Assembly (NCBI RefSeq): GCF_000829035.1
Contig: NZ_AP012541.1
Location: 1,984,001 to 2,048,000 of the forward strand
Length of the DNA stretch: 64,000 bases
Direction: 5' to 3'
Source of the DNA: Lacticaseibacillus paracasei subsp. paracasei
GTDB lineage: Bacteria; Bacillota; Bacilli; Lactobacillales; Lactobacillaceae
Position numbers and translations under genes: made by a program. A model generated the notes under the pieces. That model made no database searches. It saw nothing but the letters and a program-made list of their open reading frames with translations, and had not been told where the DNA came from. This document shows, one piece after another, positions 42,636 through 52,774 of this stretch (its first letter is position 1; every line of letters begins with the position of its first letter).

Positions 42636-43743
42636 CGCTTGAATTTACACTTTAAGTGCAACACTAATTAAATAAAGAATGGCCCATGGCCAAATTTCTG
42701 TAAAATGATGTTTGCGAAAACAATCATGAAAGGAATTTAGCCATGGATCACTACAAGCATATTACCATAGATGAACGGGAAACTATCTTTTTAATGAGGA
42801 ATCATGGAAACTCACTTCGTGAGATTGCCAGCCATATCAAGAAAAGTTACTCAACCATTTCTCGAGAATTAAGCCGTAATTCTACTGGTAAATCCTATTC
42901 ACCTTCGAAGGCTCAGGAGAAGTACAAACAGCGCAAAGGCAACTGTGGCAGAGTCTCTCTTTTGAGTAATCCTCAGGTGTTTGAAGTGGTGAGAGAACAC
43001 TTCTGCGAAGACCTTTGGTCTCCGGAGGAAATATCGAATCGCTTGGCAGTCGAAAAGTATCCGGTGCAGATCAGTACCACGACTATTTACCGTGGGATTT
43101 TCAATGGCTTATTTGATAATTTGTTTAAATCTGGCAGCTCTAGTGCCGTGCGCCATCTAAGGCATCACGGCAAGTCTCGCCACAATAAAGCTTATCAAGA
43201 AAAGCGAGGCAAGATTCCAATCCCCAACAAGATTCATGATCGTCCGCGAGAAGCTGACAACCGTGTAGAAATTGGTCACTGGGAAGGTGATACCGTGTTA
43301 GGCAAAAGCGGAAAGGCTTGTGTCGTTACATTGGTTGATCGAAAATCTCGTTACCTGCTTATTGGTAAAGCTGCTAAAAGAACTTCAGAAGCAGTCACGG
43401 ATACTTTGAGCGACTTAATGAAGCTATGGCCTGGTAGATCGTTAACGATTACCCCGGATAGGGGTAAAGAGTTTGCCAAAGTTCAATGTTTAACTGATAA
43501 GTTTGGTACGCCCTTCTACTTTCCCGATCCTCACTCTCCTTGGCAACGAGGAACTAACGAAAATACTAACGGCTTGCTTCGCGAATATTTGCCAAAAGGA
43601 ACTGACCTTGATTCAATTACTGACCGCCGGATACAAGCATATGCAGAACAAATGAATAATCGTCCCCGTAAATGTCTCGGATGGAAAACGCCTTATGAAA
43701 TATTCTTTAATGTAGTGTTGCACTTAATTTGACAATTCAAGCG
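42636..43743. mobile_element. IS30-family insertion sequence
   Basis: Imperfect inverted ends begin with CGCTTGAATT at 42636 and are mirrored by AATTCAAGCG ending at 43743; within them AAGTGCAACACTA is shared. The element is 1,108 bp with one transposase gene. No clear target duplication is visible in the flanks. It sits between the GT2 gene and an extended -10 promoter reading toward it. Confidence 0.9.
42743..43732 (+). CDS. IS30-family transposase
   Basis: The 329-aa protein has the N-terminal HTH of IS30 (HITIDERETIFLMRNHGNSL, then SYSTISRELSRN), the RGK/R-G-K linker and an integrase-like DDE core: Asp in WEGDTV, Asp in TPDRGKEF and Glu in GTNENTNGLLREY, all present. The stop at 43732 is 11 bp before the inverted end. 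GAAAGGA precedes the ATG. Full length and intact catalytic residues suggest an active copy. Confidence 0.95.
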   Translation: MDHYKHITIDERETIFLMRNHGNSLREIASHIKKSYSTISRELSRNSTGKSYSPSKAQEKYKQRKGNCGRVSLLSNPQVFEVVREHFCEDLWSPEEISNRLAVEKYPVQISTTTIYRGIFNGLFDNLFKSGSSSAVRHLRHHGKSRHNKAYQEKRGKIPIPNKIHDRPREADNRVEIGHWEGDTVLGKSGKACVVTLVDRKSRYLLIGKAAKRTSEAVTDTLSDLMKLWPGRSLTITPDRGKEFAKVQCLTDKFGTPFYFPDPHSPWQRGTNENTNGLLREYLPKGTDLDSITDRRIQAYAEQMNNRPRKCLGWKTPYEIFFNVVLHLI

Positions 43744-43782
43744 TCTTAAAAAAGAACATTGCCGTCTGTTCACATTGAAAGC

Positions 43783-43788
43783 ATTATA
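43783..43788 (-). promoter_or_regulatory. Extended -10 promoter upstream of the IS30 copy
   Basis: On the minus strand TATGGTATAAT gives a TGN-extended TATAAT at 43783-43788. It points to the GT2 gene, but the IS30 copy now lies in the transcript leader. No convincing -35 is visible. Confidence 0.45.
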
Positions 43789-44012
43789 CCATAGCACCAA
43801 CCAAGAACTTAGTCGGTCTAAATATGTGATGATGGCAGTAACTTCTGACTTTAACAAACAAGCATATTCGTCTATATGTTAAACTGTTTTGACGATATTT
43901 TTTTAAGAGAAATGCGTGGATTCGTGGCTGTTTTTCAGTGAGAAAATCGCAAGATAGCTTAAAATAGTCAACATGGGGAATAAGGACTAGTTAAATTGGG
44001 GGCATATACTTA

Positions 44013-45686
44013 ATGAGCATTAACAGAACCAAATTACTCAAAACAAGCATCATCATCGTAATACTAGGTCTGATCAGTTTTTTAAATATCCTACCACTAC
44101 TAAATTTCAACTTTGCAACATCGTATATGGGTGATGATTTCTTTTTCCATGTTCAAAGGGTTTTGGCACTGGACAATATCTTTAAAAGCCCAGTGAATTT
44201 TGATGTTTTCGCACATACTGCCACAATGGCAAACATATTTTATCCTTGGGAAACAGTCTATCCGCTTTACCTGATCTATCACACAACCGGTGACTTTATT
44301 TTTAGTTATAAGCTCTTCTACTTTCTAATAACATTCTTGACAGCAATCTTGGCTTATTGGTGTTTGTTCAAAATTTCGAATAATACCTTCAGTGCATTTT
44401 GCTTCGCGGCACTTTACGTTTTCTCGTTTTACCGAAGTACCAATTTCTTTGTACGCTCTGCATTAGGTGAAGCAGTCAGCATGACCTTTCTGCCGCTGGT
44501 TCTGCTAGGACTATACTATATTCTTTTTGATGACTACAATAAATGGCGATCTCTCAGTGTAGGTATGACTTTGATTACCTATTCGCATACACTCTCACTT
44601 TTCATGACCAGCATCTTGATTGTTGTTGGCTTCATGGTTAGCTTGGGTTTTTTAGATCAACGAAAAGCCCGTATTAAATCGCTTTTTACAGCGGGTTTTT
44701 GGACCGTGATTTTATGCTCCCCTTACTTATTTTTGGTAATTAATACCAGCTTAAACAATAAGCTTTACTTAAACTGGCAACCCGCCTTGCATGGGCTGCC
44801 GTTGACCGACTGGCTGATGAATTCGCTAGGTAATCGTATGTACCCAAATCTCAACGTCAGAAGTAGTTTAGGGGCTTCTGTCGTGATCGCTGGTGTCTTA
44901 GCCCTTATGTTGTTCATCATCGTGAAACGATCCCGAACAGCTTTTAGCACATTCTGTCTATGGGGTGGTTTGGGAATCATGCTTATCTCAACGTCCCTTT
45001 TCCCTTGGTTTCTAACGAACAACACCATCTTCGGCAGAATTCAATTTGTGTGGCGGTTAAATGCCTACATATCGCTTCTCTTGCTTGCAAGTTTTAGTCT
45101 CATTCTTGGGATCGTGATTCGGAAAAATGTTTTGTTGAAATCCGTTTTCTTATTAGCACTTATCGCAGGATTGACAATTGGTAATACAACGGCGCTTGCC
45201 ACTTTTACGGCTGCCAAAGCTGAAAAGACCCCTCGAGAAGGAACACTTGTCAAAAATGTTAAAAATATTTTTTATGGTGACTATACGCCAGAGCAAGTCC
45301 AGAGCAAGAAAAATCTTCAACAAATTTTACAAAAGCAGTTCTTCCTAAACGCGCAGCAAATTAACCCGGTCTATCACTTCACTGACAATGACTTTACTGT
45401 ACAAGTTGATAACTCAACGCAATCACACGCAAGACTGACAATCCCGGTATTCTGGTATGCGAGTCAGGTCGTAACGGTTAACCAAAAGCCGGTTCATTCA
45501 AAAATCTCGAAAACAGGTGCAACCCTTGTTACGATCCCCAAAGGCAGCTCAGTGATCTCTGTCTCATATCAATATCCCAAGTCAGTTGTTGTTTTTATTG
45601 TGATAGCTTGCTTTGGACTAGCAGCCATTTTTATGCCATTGATCTTTCGCAACACAGGCTCGGCAAAAGTTACAAAAACTGACTAA
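44013..45686 (+). CDS. Large GT-C-like membrane protein 1
   Basis: The 557-aa protein has about eleven membrane helices and an extracellular C-terminal domain (about 405-530). After the first helix comes MGDDFFFHVQR, the acidic loop pattern of GT-C glycosyltransferases and YfhO-like proteins, which use polyprenyl-phosphate sugars on the outer face. It is a paralogue of the protein at 45841-47580, on the opposite strand. It likely adds a branch sugar to a wall polymer. A GGGGG lies 11 nt before the ATG; the last helix is followed by a short basic tail. Confidence 0.75.
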   Translation: MSINRTKLLKTSIIIVILGLISFLNILPLLNFNFATSYMGDDFFFHVQRVLALDNIFKSPVNFDVFAHTATMANIFYPWETVYPLYLIYHTTGDFIFSYKLFYFLITFLTAILAYWCLFKISNNTFSAFCFAALYVFSFYRSTNFFVRSALGEAVSMTFLPLVLLGLYYILFDDYNKWRSLSVGMTLITYSHTLSLFMTSILIVVGFMVSLGFLDQRKARIKSLFTAGFWTVILCSPYLFLVINTSLNNKLYLNWQPALHGLPLTDWLMNSLGNRMYPNLNVRSSLGASVVIAGVLALMLFIIVKRSRTAFSTFCLWGGLGIMLISTSLFPWFLTNNTIFGRIQFVWRLNAYISLLLLASFSLILGIVIRKNVLLKSVFLLALIAGLTIGNTTALATFTAAKAEKTPREGTLVKNVKNIFYGDYTPEQVQSKKNLQQILQKQFFLNAQQINPVYHFTDNDFTVQVDNSTQSHARLTIPVFWYASQVVTVNQKPVHSKISKTGATLVTIPKGSSVISVSYQYPKSVVVFIVIACFGLAAIFMPLIFRNTGSAKVTKTD

Positions 45687-45766
45687 CCTTCTCATGACGT
45701 CCAAAGCGTGAGCTGGTTTCTGCGCTAGCGAGCGCATTTTATCCTAAAAATGACATTACTAAGCTT

Positions 45767-45822
45767 AAAAACAGCCTCGACAAGATGTATGCTGAGCAAC
45801 GCATCTTACCGGGGCTGTTTTG
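45767..45822. terminator. Bidirectional terminator between two GT-C genes
   Basis: AAAACAGCC and GGCTGTTTT form the stem base with an inner AGATG/CATCT pair; T-runs on both strands suit the converging genes. Confidence 0.75.
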
Positions 45823-45840
45823 TTTAATCAGCGCAAAGCC

Positions 45841-47580
45841 TTATTGCTTTACGCAAGATCGCAAAAACTGAATTAATTTCAGAAGTCCGTACCCAAAAAT
45901 GCCAAGTAAACTGATACCATTAATGATCGCAGCCGCCCAGAAAAGCTTCGACGGAGCATAACCAACGACCAAATGATTCTCACCCAATCTTGGTGTCACA
46001 ATCAATGCGCCAATATTGCTTCGCTTGTACTGTGAGGGCTCCAATTTTTTGCCATTTAAAAAAACGGTTGAATGCTTATAAACAATCACTGGCATAAGCG
46101 TCGATTTTCGCTTTTTAGCTTGCCAAGTGAAGTCAAGCCGACTATCTGCATCAACTTGTTTCCTGACATTTACGTGATTGTGCAGAATTTGCTGTTTGTA
46201 CGCATCATAAGCGTAGAGCGTGTTTTTTACATTCGGGACAGGTAAATAATCTGGCGTGTTTTTGGTAATAACACCAAAAATGTTTGCCTGATCATATGCA
46301 TGATTAAACAAGTCGCGAATCTCTGCCTGATTTTGAATGGTTGAATCAGCACTAACTGCAACCTGATCGCCTTGCCACGCTGTTGCTTTCTCGTTTACCC
46401 AGGTGTAACCATTGACTAAATTTAACCCAGCGACACTAATGAAAAGCGCTGAGAACAAGCGAGTGCGTTCCGTCTTGGCATTAATATTCAGTTTTTGAAT
46501 CGATATTGTTGTACCCAGAATCATCATTGTCAAGGCGACTGGGTTGAAGCGTTGCGGAAACTGAATCGTTTGAAGAACATTAAAATGATCAGCAAGAAAG
46601 TTCCATGGAAAAAGTGGTGAAGATAGCCACAAAAACAAAAATCCATCAAGGTTAATTAGTTTTTCAACGATTTTCAGTCGTTTCCAGTTCAACGCAGCAA
46701 ACACTAGCTGAAAGAGAATCATCGCTGACAAAATCAAACCCAAGTCCAGACGAGTCATGTTGCCAAGCGACAATCGCGAAGCACTGCCAAGTAAATCGGT
46801 GACTTTATATGGCATAACAAGGTGCTCGTTATGTAGCTCATAAATTGCTGCCAATGTGCTAGCATTCAAGGCAACAGCAACCCCAACGGCTGCAACGGCA
46901 TCAAGTATTGTTCGCCATTTATTCTTAGCCAAATAGAGTCCCGGAATGAAGAAAATGGCGGCACTAATAACGTACAGTATAACTGTAAAGTTCTGAACCG
47001 CCATTAACGTAGCTGCTGATAAACCAAATAAAACAGGACTAATCGGCTTTTCATGATTGATCACCATGCGGATCAGCGGAATCGTTGTCAGCGGAAGTAG
47101 AGCCGCTCCCCATCCCCGCAAAGCCGAATCGGTGACATAAAACAGCACTAAAGGTGTTCCCATGTATAAAACCGCAGCAGCAAAAGCCATTTGACGCTTC
47201 ACTTGGCAGTACCGAGTCAAAAAATACATACCACTTCCCGCTGTTACTAAACATAAAAAACTGGAAATGATCTCTGCTCTAAACCAAGTTTTGGCAATGA
47301 TTAAGATAAAACCGTGGCAATAAGCAAACGCACTGCCATAAACCGCGTTAATAATGCGTCCTGATTGTCGAAACGAATAGAGTGACTGAAAAAAGTTGAA
47401 CTTGCCGGTCTTGAGTTGCATGGCCGCTTCATAAAAACGATTCCAATGAAATTCCCAGTCGTCGCCAACTGCCAAAGCATGATAGCTTAATTGCGGTGAC
47501 AGTACAATCAACGCCATGATAACAATTCCTAAAAGCCACGCAAGCTCATGCGCCCAACTCAGTTTATTTTTTTCGTGCAT
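45841..47580 (-). CDS. Large GT-C-like membrane protein 2
   Basis: The 579-aa protein has about eleven membrane helices, VGDDWEFHWNRFYE after helix 1 (GT-C acidic motif), a C-terminal extracellular beta-rich part (about 410-545) and a last helix with LLKLIQFLRSC. It resembles the neighbouring 44013 gene in layout and motif, so the two are paralogues with perhaps different sugars. ATG 47580 is used, 8 nt after GGAG. It lies downstream of the lysozyme gene but behind its terminator. Confidence 0.75.
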   Translation of the reverse strand: MHEKNKLSWAHELAWLLGIVIMALIVLSPQLSYHALAVGDDWEFHWNRFYEAAMQLKTGKFNFFQSLYSFRQSGRIINAVYGSAFAYCHGFILIIAKTWFRAEIISSFLCLVTAGSGMYFLTRYCQVKRQMAFAAAVLYMGTPLVLFYVTDSALRGWGAALLPLTTIPLIRMVINHEKPISPVLFGLSAATLMAVQNFTVILYVISAAIFFIPGLYLAKNKWRTILDAVAAVGVAVALNASTLAAIYELHNEHLVMPYKVTDLLGSASRLSLGNMTRLDLGLILSAMILFQLVFAALNWKRLKIVEKLINLDGFLFLWLSSPLFPWNFLADHFNVLQTIQFPQRFNPVALTMMILGTTISIQKLNINAKTERTRLFSALFISVAGLNLVNGYTWVNEKATAWQGDQVAVSADSTIQNQAEIRDLFNHAYDQANIFGVITKNTPDYLPVPNVKNTLYAYDAYKQQILHNHVNVRKQVDADSRLDFTWQAKKRKSTLMPVIVYKHSTVFLNGKKLEPSQYKRSNIGALIVTPRLGENHLVVGYAPSKLFWAAAIINGISLLGIFGYGLLKLIQFLRSCVKQ

Positions 47581-47680
47581 GTGAATCACTCCAACTTCCA
47601 ACGATTATTTTCAACAAAGTATCATTTCCGAAAAAAAGTTTTCAAGACTAAATCGCTCTTTTTTTAGACACGAATTCATT

Positions 47681-47729
47681 AAAAAGGGCCCTGCAAGCAC
47701 TAGCAATCATCTAGTAAATGCAAGACCCG
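47681..47729 (-). terminator. Terminator of the GH25 gene
   Basis: On the minus strand a long imperfect stem (GGGTC, TGCA, ACTAG paired with CTAGT, TGCA, GGCCC) is followed by TTTTT. Confidence 0.7.
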
Positions 47730-47775
47730 TTTTACTTTCTATTTGCGACTGACAAACTGCTGGCTTGGTTTAAAG

Positions 47776-49857
47776 CTACCTAATAGTAAGGGCACCTTTG
47801 TCAATCCAATAAATATGGCCATCTGGGAATTGAACCTTAACGTAAGTGCCTCTATCAGTCTTTTGTTCAATTGTGGCATGAACGTTCTGACCATCATATT
47901 GCTTAGCACTGTCGTTGCCAACAAGTGTCGTAATGCTTGTATGATAAGGGCCATCAGCGTAAAGGCCGTCTACCCGTGTCTTCTGATTCACCACGGCATT
48001 ATAATTAACATCTGACGTTGAAAGAATTGGACTCAATGGTGACATACTCGTCAAAGCCAATTTGTCTGTCCAATAAGTTGTGCCATTGCCAAGTCGAATC
48101 TGGACATAAGTTGATTTGGTGGATCGCGAGGTGGTGGCCTCGGCAATAACTTGTACCAACCGTCCATTTAGAGACTTGGTATTGGTATTACCGATCGCTG
48201 TCGCAGAAGATGTGTGATAAGGCCCCTCTTGATACAGCCCATCCGCTCGATGATTTTGATCAACAATGGCCAAATAGCTGACTGTCTTCGTGAGCAAAAT
48301 TTTGTCGAAGCCTGCCTCATCAGCCATTTTCAAACCACGTTTATCAATCCAGAATGTTTGACCATTCGCTAAACGTATCTGATTGTAAGTCGTTCCACCC
48401 GCTCGCGTCGTAACGGCTTCAGCAATGACTTGAACGCGTTGACCATTATATCTAGGTGCATCGCTGTTGCCACCAGAAGTAAGGGCAGACGTATGATATG
48501 GACCTGATGTATAAATGCCGTCTGAGCGTCCCTTTTGTTGAATAGTCGCCGCATAATTCACTGATTTGTTAGAAACAATTTTATCAAAAGAAAGTTGAGC
48601 CGTTCCATTTTTATCAATCCAGAAAACTTTGCCATTTTGAGCGCGAACTTTCAAATAAGTACCACGGGAAGTAATTGTTTCCGCTAACACATGAACTGTC
48701 TGATTATTATACGCAACGCCATCAAAGTTAGAAATTGCCGTCGTCGCACTCGTGTGATAAGGAGCATCAGCATAGATACCGTCTTTTCGGCTATCCTGAT
48801 TGACGATGGTCGTATCGTAATTCACTGCTTTTGTAGAAAGGATCGTATCGTATGAAGGCGTTTCAGGCTTAGGTGCCACGGTATTTGCCTGCGTAAAAAG
48901 CCCTGTATAGTCAATTGAAACATCAACTGGACTTGAAGCGCCTGGTAAGTATGCTAAAGAGGAATACTGCCATGCACCAAAGTCTTGATTCCATAATGAA
49001 CTAGCGCTGGGTGTGTATGGGTAATCCGCAACCCAAGTCCGGTTCTTACCAACAGTAGCAATTGCAGCATTCGAATAACTATAATATTTGCCGGTATATA
49101 AAACGTGGTTATTGTATCCGCGTTTGTTCAAAGTTTGCCAAAATGCAGTTAAATTTGCGCCAACATCTCCGCTCACATCATTATCTTCAACATCTGCCAC
49201 AACATTCGTTTGTTTACCAACATTTAACGAATCAAGTGTATTGGCAAAATAATTAGCTTCATTGATCGCAGCTGCCTGTGAACTAAAATGCACATAGTGA
49301 TAAACCGAAATTGCCATGCCAGCATTCTTAGCATACTGAATCTGCTTACCGGCATATGGATTCTGATAGAAATTACCTTCTGACGTCTTCACTACCGCGC
49401 CTCTTACCCCAAGCGAGCGAAGTGTGTTGAAATTAGCCTGTGTCAGCCAATACTGATAAGAAGCGACATCAACGACATCGGTCCTTGGTACTGACTTGTC
49501 ACCAATGGTAAAGCTCATCATCGTCAACGAATTAGCCGCAAAGGTTTGTGCATTTGCCTGTGCGCCTCCTGACGTCGCAAGCGTGCCATTACTCGAAAAT
49601 GACCGCGCACGACTTGCTGGGGCAGCTGGTGCCTGTTCAGTTGTCGTTGCACCAGCAGCATTTGAATGCTGGTTCATTTCGTGAAAAGGTGCGGTTTGGT
49701 CCTGACTCGATTGCGCACTTGTTCCTGTATTTGCACTGTCATTCTCAGCAGCAGATACCGGCGTGCCTAAAACAACTTGTGAAAATAAAAGTGAAGAGGC
49801 AATCGCAGCAGTTGTCCAAAATACTTTATTCTTCAACTTTTTCTCCTTTTTCCCCAT
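47776..49857 (-). CDS. Secreted GH25 lysozyme with four C-terminal wall-binding repeats
   Basis: The 693-aa protein has a signal peptide (cleavage near TPVSAA, residue about 36), a Ser/Ala/Thr-rich spacer, a GH25 domain (about 118-330; DVVDVASYQYW, VADVEDN with catalytic Asp/Glu, WQYSS) and four repeats of about 83 residues, each with VNY/VSY-x5-Q-x2-R-x-DG-x-Y, GPYHTS and a YWIDK-like end, a GW/SH3_8-type wall-binding fold. It cuts peptidoglycan and may be held on teichoic acid or the local polysaccharide. It has its own promoter and terminator inside the polysaccharide locus. Confidence 0.9.
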   Translation of the reverse strand: MGKKEKKLKNKVFWTTAAIASSLLFSQVVLGTPVSAAENDSANTGTSAQSSQDQTAPFHEMNQHSNAAGATTTEQAPAAPASRARSFSSNGTLATSGGAQANAQTFAANSLTMMSFTIGDKSVPRTDVVDVASYQYWLTQANFNTLRSLGVRGAVVKTSEGNFYQNPYAGKQIQYAKNAGMAISVYHYVHFSSQAAAINEANYFANTLDSLNVGKQTNVVADVEDNDVSGDVGANLTAFWQTLNKRGYNNHVLYTGKYYSYSNAAIATVGKNRTWVADYPYTPSASSLWNQDFGAWQYSSLAYLPGASSPVDVSIDYTGLFTQANTVAPKPETPSYDTILSTKAVNYDTTIVNQDSRKDGIYADAPYHTSATTAISNFDGVAYNNQTVHVLAETITSRGTYLKVRAQNGKVFWIDKNGTAQLSFDKIVSNKSVNYAATIQQKGRSDGIYTSGPYHTSALTSGGNSDAPRYNGQRVQVIAEAVTTRAGGTTYNQIRLANGQTFWIDKRGLKMADEAGFDKILLTKTVSYLAIVDQNHRADGLYQEGPYHTSSATAIGNTNTKSLNGRLVQVIAEATTSRSTKSTYVQIRLGNGTTYWTDKLALTSMSPLSPILSTSDVNYNAVVNQKTRVDGLYADGPYHTSITTLVGNDSAKQYDGQNVHATIEQKTDRGTYVKVQFPDGHIYWIDKGALTIR

Positions 49858-49897
49858 TGTTAAGCTCCTTCTTAATTAAGTTCTTTAAAACACGATC

Positions 49898-49929
49898 ATT
49901 ATACATGGACTTCTGTGCCTTTTAAAGAA
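49898..49929 (-). promoter_or_regulatory. Promoter of the GH25 gene
   Basis: Minus strand: TATAAT at 49898-49903 within CATGTATAAT (extended -10), a TTTAAA-like -35 at about 17 bp. The start codon is about 40 bp downstream. Confidence 0.6.
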
Positions 49930-49995
49930 ACATTCTGGTGACACGTTTTGCGTTTTTGTGTCAAAGATCACTTAAACACCGCCATATCAATCAGC

Positions 49996-51483
49996 TCATG
50001 ACAACGGGTCTGTCAAATTATCGGTAAACATTTTTCTTTGAATGATCTTCAACCAACGATAAATAACCGGCGTTGCTAAAAGGAACAAAGCATAATATTG
50101 CTCAAAGCGATACCGCGTCTGCGTTTCCATAACTATGTAAGCAAAGAAAAACATGCCATAAATCAAGGCTGGCAACAGGTAAGCGACTCGATCGATGAGA
50201 ACCTTCTCAGTCACAACACGCTTAAATGTTCCCAGAACTGTACCGGCATAAATAATGATACCAGAAAAGTTTAGTGATGAAATCAACAATGAATGACGTT
50301 CAAGAAAGGCCTGATCGCCTCCGAGATTGTATTGATTGTCAACATTACCCAAAAAACTAGTAAATCGATCCATGACATCTTGAAGGTTAACGCCATGTAC
50401 AAAAACACGCCGTAATTTATCAGCAGCTGCCTGTTTATATAAGCCATAGTCAAAGTGATAAGCTTTTAAATCATAATATAACTGTGATTTACGGGCACTT
50501 GTTGTATATTTTCCACTAACGCCTTTTCCGGTAAGTCCAATCAGAAACTTATAATAAGGATTCCCACCTTTGATACCGTATGGCGCAACACCTGAAATGA
50601 TAAATAGTCCATTTATGATCCATCCTAGACCCCAAAATGCGGCTACAAAAGCGATAGTACCAAGTAATCTTTGACGGCTTCTGTGGTAGACAGCCTGAAT
50701 CAATAGTGTGGCAGCAATCGCCATCACGACGACAACAGCGGTCGGCCGCAAAGTTTGTGCCAAAGTGATACAAGCCGCTGCCAGTAAAAGATTCTGCCAA
50801 GATTGTCGTTTTAAAATAAAATAAATGGCCGCTGCTTCTAATAAAAGTCCCTCATGTTGGTTATTGATAATGCCTGCACCTATAAATATATATGGGAAGA
50901 TGGCGAATACTCCTGCGCCAAAAGTGGCTGTATGTACATCAACATACAATCTCAGAGTTTTAAACAGAATCAAAACGGTCAAGGTGATGACGATCATTTC
51001 GACGATTTTGAAATACAATAACCGATAACCAAATACTCGCATTAGCAACGATAAATAATAAGCATAGCCAATTTGAAAATTATAATACCTAAAATAGTCA
51101 CTAGGCTGAGCAGCATGCTTGCCAAACGTACCATTCACGATATCTTGCGCGCCTTCTAGCAAGACCTTATAGTCACTGACCGGAACTGGACGATAGATAT
51201 AGTTCCAAATTCCCAATAATATCAGAGAAATCGCGGCTAAAATGACGAGTGCCTGGCGATCTGATAATTGAATCAAACTCAATTTAAAAAGTAGGAAAAC
51301 CCCACAAATAATGCCCATGCCGCCCAGAACAAAGGCAGATGTATCCCATGCAGCGCCTTGAATAATCTGGAGCTTAAATAAACACAACAGGCAAAATGAA
51401 AAAGCAATTACCAGCAGATATCTGCCAAATTTATCAATTATCTGGCTGAGTTCTTGCATAACCCTATTCATTCGATTTTCCAT
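49996..51483 (-). CDS. Multi-pass GT-C-like membrane glycosyltransferase 3
   Basis: The 495-aa protein has about 12 membrane helices. The first outer loop has PVSDYKVLLEGAQDI, an acidic motif like PMT/ArnT-type GT-C enzymes, and the C-terminal part is short, unlike the two larger GT-C proteins nearby. It probably transfers a polyprenyl-linked sugar outside the membrane. GGAAG precedes the ATG. It stands alone between the acyltransferase (divergent) and the GH25 gene. Confidence 0.7.
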   Translation of the reverse strand: MENRMNRVMQELSQIIDKFGRYLLVIAFSFCLLCLFKLQIIQGAAWDTSAFVLGGMGIICGVFLLFKLSLIQLSDRQALVILAAISLILLGIWNYIYRPVPVSDYKVLLEGAQDIVNGTFGKHAAQPSDYFRYYNFQIGYAYYLSLLMRVFGYRLLYFKIVEMIVITLTVLILFKTLRLYVDVHTATFGAGVFAIFPYIFIGAGIINNQHEGLLLEAAAIYFILKRQSWQNLLLAAACITLAQTLRPTAVVVVMAIAATLLIQAVYHRSRQRLLGTIAFVAAFWGLGWIINGLFIISGVAPYGIKGGNPYYKFLIGLTGKGVSGKYTTSARKSQLYYDLKAYHFDYGLYKQAAADKLRRVFVHGVNLQDVMDRFTSFLGNVDNQYNLGGDQAFLERHSLLISSLNFSGIIIYAGTVLGTFKRVVTEKVLIDRVAYLLPALIYGMFFFAYIVMETQTRYRFEQYYALFLLATPVIYRWLKIIQRKMFTDNLTDPLS

Positions 51484-51733
51484 TCTTCACTTCTTCCTTT
51501 CAGAGCGGTGCCAAAATCGTTAATACTTCATTAGTGCCCACTTGCATCAGCAGGACGCCGCAACCGTCTATCAAACAAGCAGCCGAACGGCGATAGCTCA
51601 TTCGGTGGACCCTCAGTAACTTCAACCCTCATACTAGCATGACACAATAAAAACCCTCTGATCTTTTTTTGCATGTTATACTATTTTGCGAGCATTAATG
51701 TGAAGAAAGCAACATAAATGGAGGAGTACCTGT

Positions 51734-52774
51734 ATGGACATTATTTTGTTACCATTCATCGGACTGATCCTTGCGAGCATGCAGCAGAGTCAGAATCTCA
51801 AAAAGGGCCACTTAGGAAAAAATACCACAAACAACTTAAAGGGCATCAGCATTATTTTCATCATTCTTCACCATATTAATCAGGAACTTGGACCAGTTGC
51901 GGGTACTTTCTTCGCTTCTCGGCTATCATTGGCGGGACGGCTTGGGGTTGCAATCTTTTTCTTCGTCTCTGGTTATGGCATCATGCGACAATATCAGATC
52001 AAAGGCCCTTCTTATTTGAAGAGCTTCCTTCCACACCGGCTTCTGCCGATTGTAACGCTATACATATTAGCCATAGTTTTAATTTTCCCTATCAAACATT
52101 TTCTAATGGGCTTGACATTGAAACAAGCTGCTATTTCGATGACAAATGGCGCGCCATTTGTCAATGATAGCTGGTTTATATTAGCCATCATTTTCTTTTA
52201 CTTAGCATTTTGGCTGGCAATGAAATTGTCAAAAGGACATGCGCTACCTCTGTTTGCTATTTTGCTGTTGTTGACAGCCATTTACACGGGTTACATTTGG
52301 AAAAAAGGCATGGGTGAATGGTTAATCAATGCTGCTTTTGTCTTTCCCACAGGTGTCTTATTTGCCTACTACGAAGATCGTTTTATTCCCTTTATTCAAC
52401 GTTACTATTCGCCTATCATGCTCAGCACATCAACTTTATTCGCCATATGTTTTACACTTGACGAAGTTCACAGTTTAATGCGATACAGAATGCTCAGTGA
52501 GATTTTCTTCGCACTCGCCCTCATGATCATCAGCTATAAAGTTGAATGTGACAACAAACTGTTTTTGATCAGCAGCGCATGGTCCCTGAACCTATACCTA
52601 TACCATCCCTTCATTGCCAGTCTCCTACACGGTAATGCTGCAATTGCTGCACACAGTGTCATCTATGGCCTACTCGTGATCATACTAAGTTACCTTGTTG
52701 CAGGCGTCATTGCCTTCATCCAAAGGAAAATAAAAACTATTCGACCAAAAGAAACAATTCCCGTAAAATCCTAA
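51734..52774 (+). CDS. Membrane acyltransferase (Acyltransferase 3/OafA type)
   Basis: The 346-aa protein has about ten membrane helices and the family motif: an N-terminal KGISIIFIILHHINQ with the catalytic His, then RLGVAIFFFVSGYGIM with Arg-Gly. Proteins of this family add acetyl or other acyl groups to surface glycans. It is the only plus-strand biosynthetic gene in this half of the locus besides the GT-C gene at 44013. GGAGGAG precedes the ATG; IS21 lies directly downstream. Confidence 0.87.
   Translation: MDIILLPFIGLILASMQQSQNLKKGHLGKNTTNNLKGISIIFIILHHINQELGPVAGTFFASRLSLAGRLGVAIFFFVSGYGIMRQYQIKGPSYLKSFLPHRLLPIVTLYILAIVLIFPIKHFLMGLTLKQAAISMTNGAPFVNDSWFILAIIFFYLAFWLAMKLSKGHALPLFAILLLLTAIYTGYIWKKGMGEWLINAAFVFPTGVLFAYYEDRFIPFIQRYYSPIMLSTSTLFAICFTLDEVHSLMRYRMLSEIFFALALMIISYKVECDNKLFLISSAWSLNLYLYHPFIASLLHGNAAIAAHSVIYGLLVIILSYLVAGVIAFIQRKIKTIRPKETIPVKS

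Noticed and set aside
43729..43760. Outward hybrid promoter from TTGACA near the right end of IS30
   Set aside because: TTGACA is present (43729-43734) but no -10-like box lies 16-18 bp downstream.
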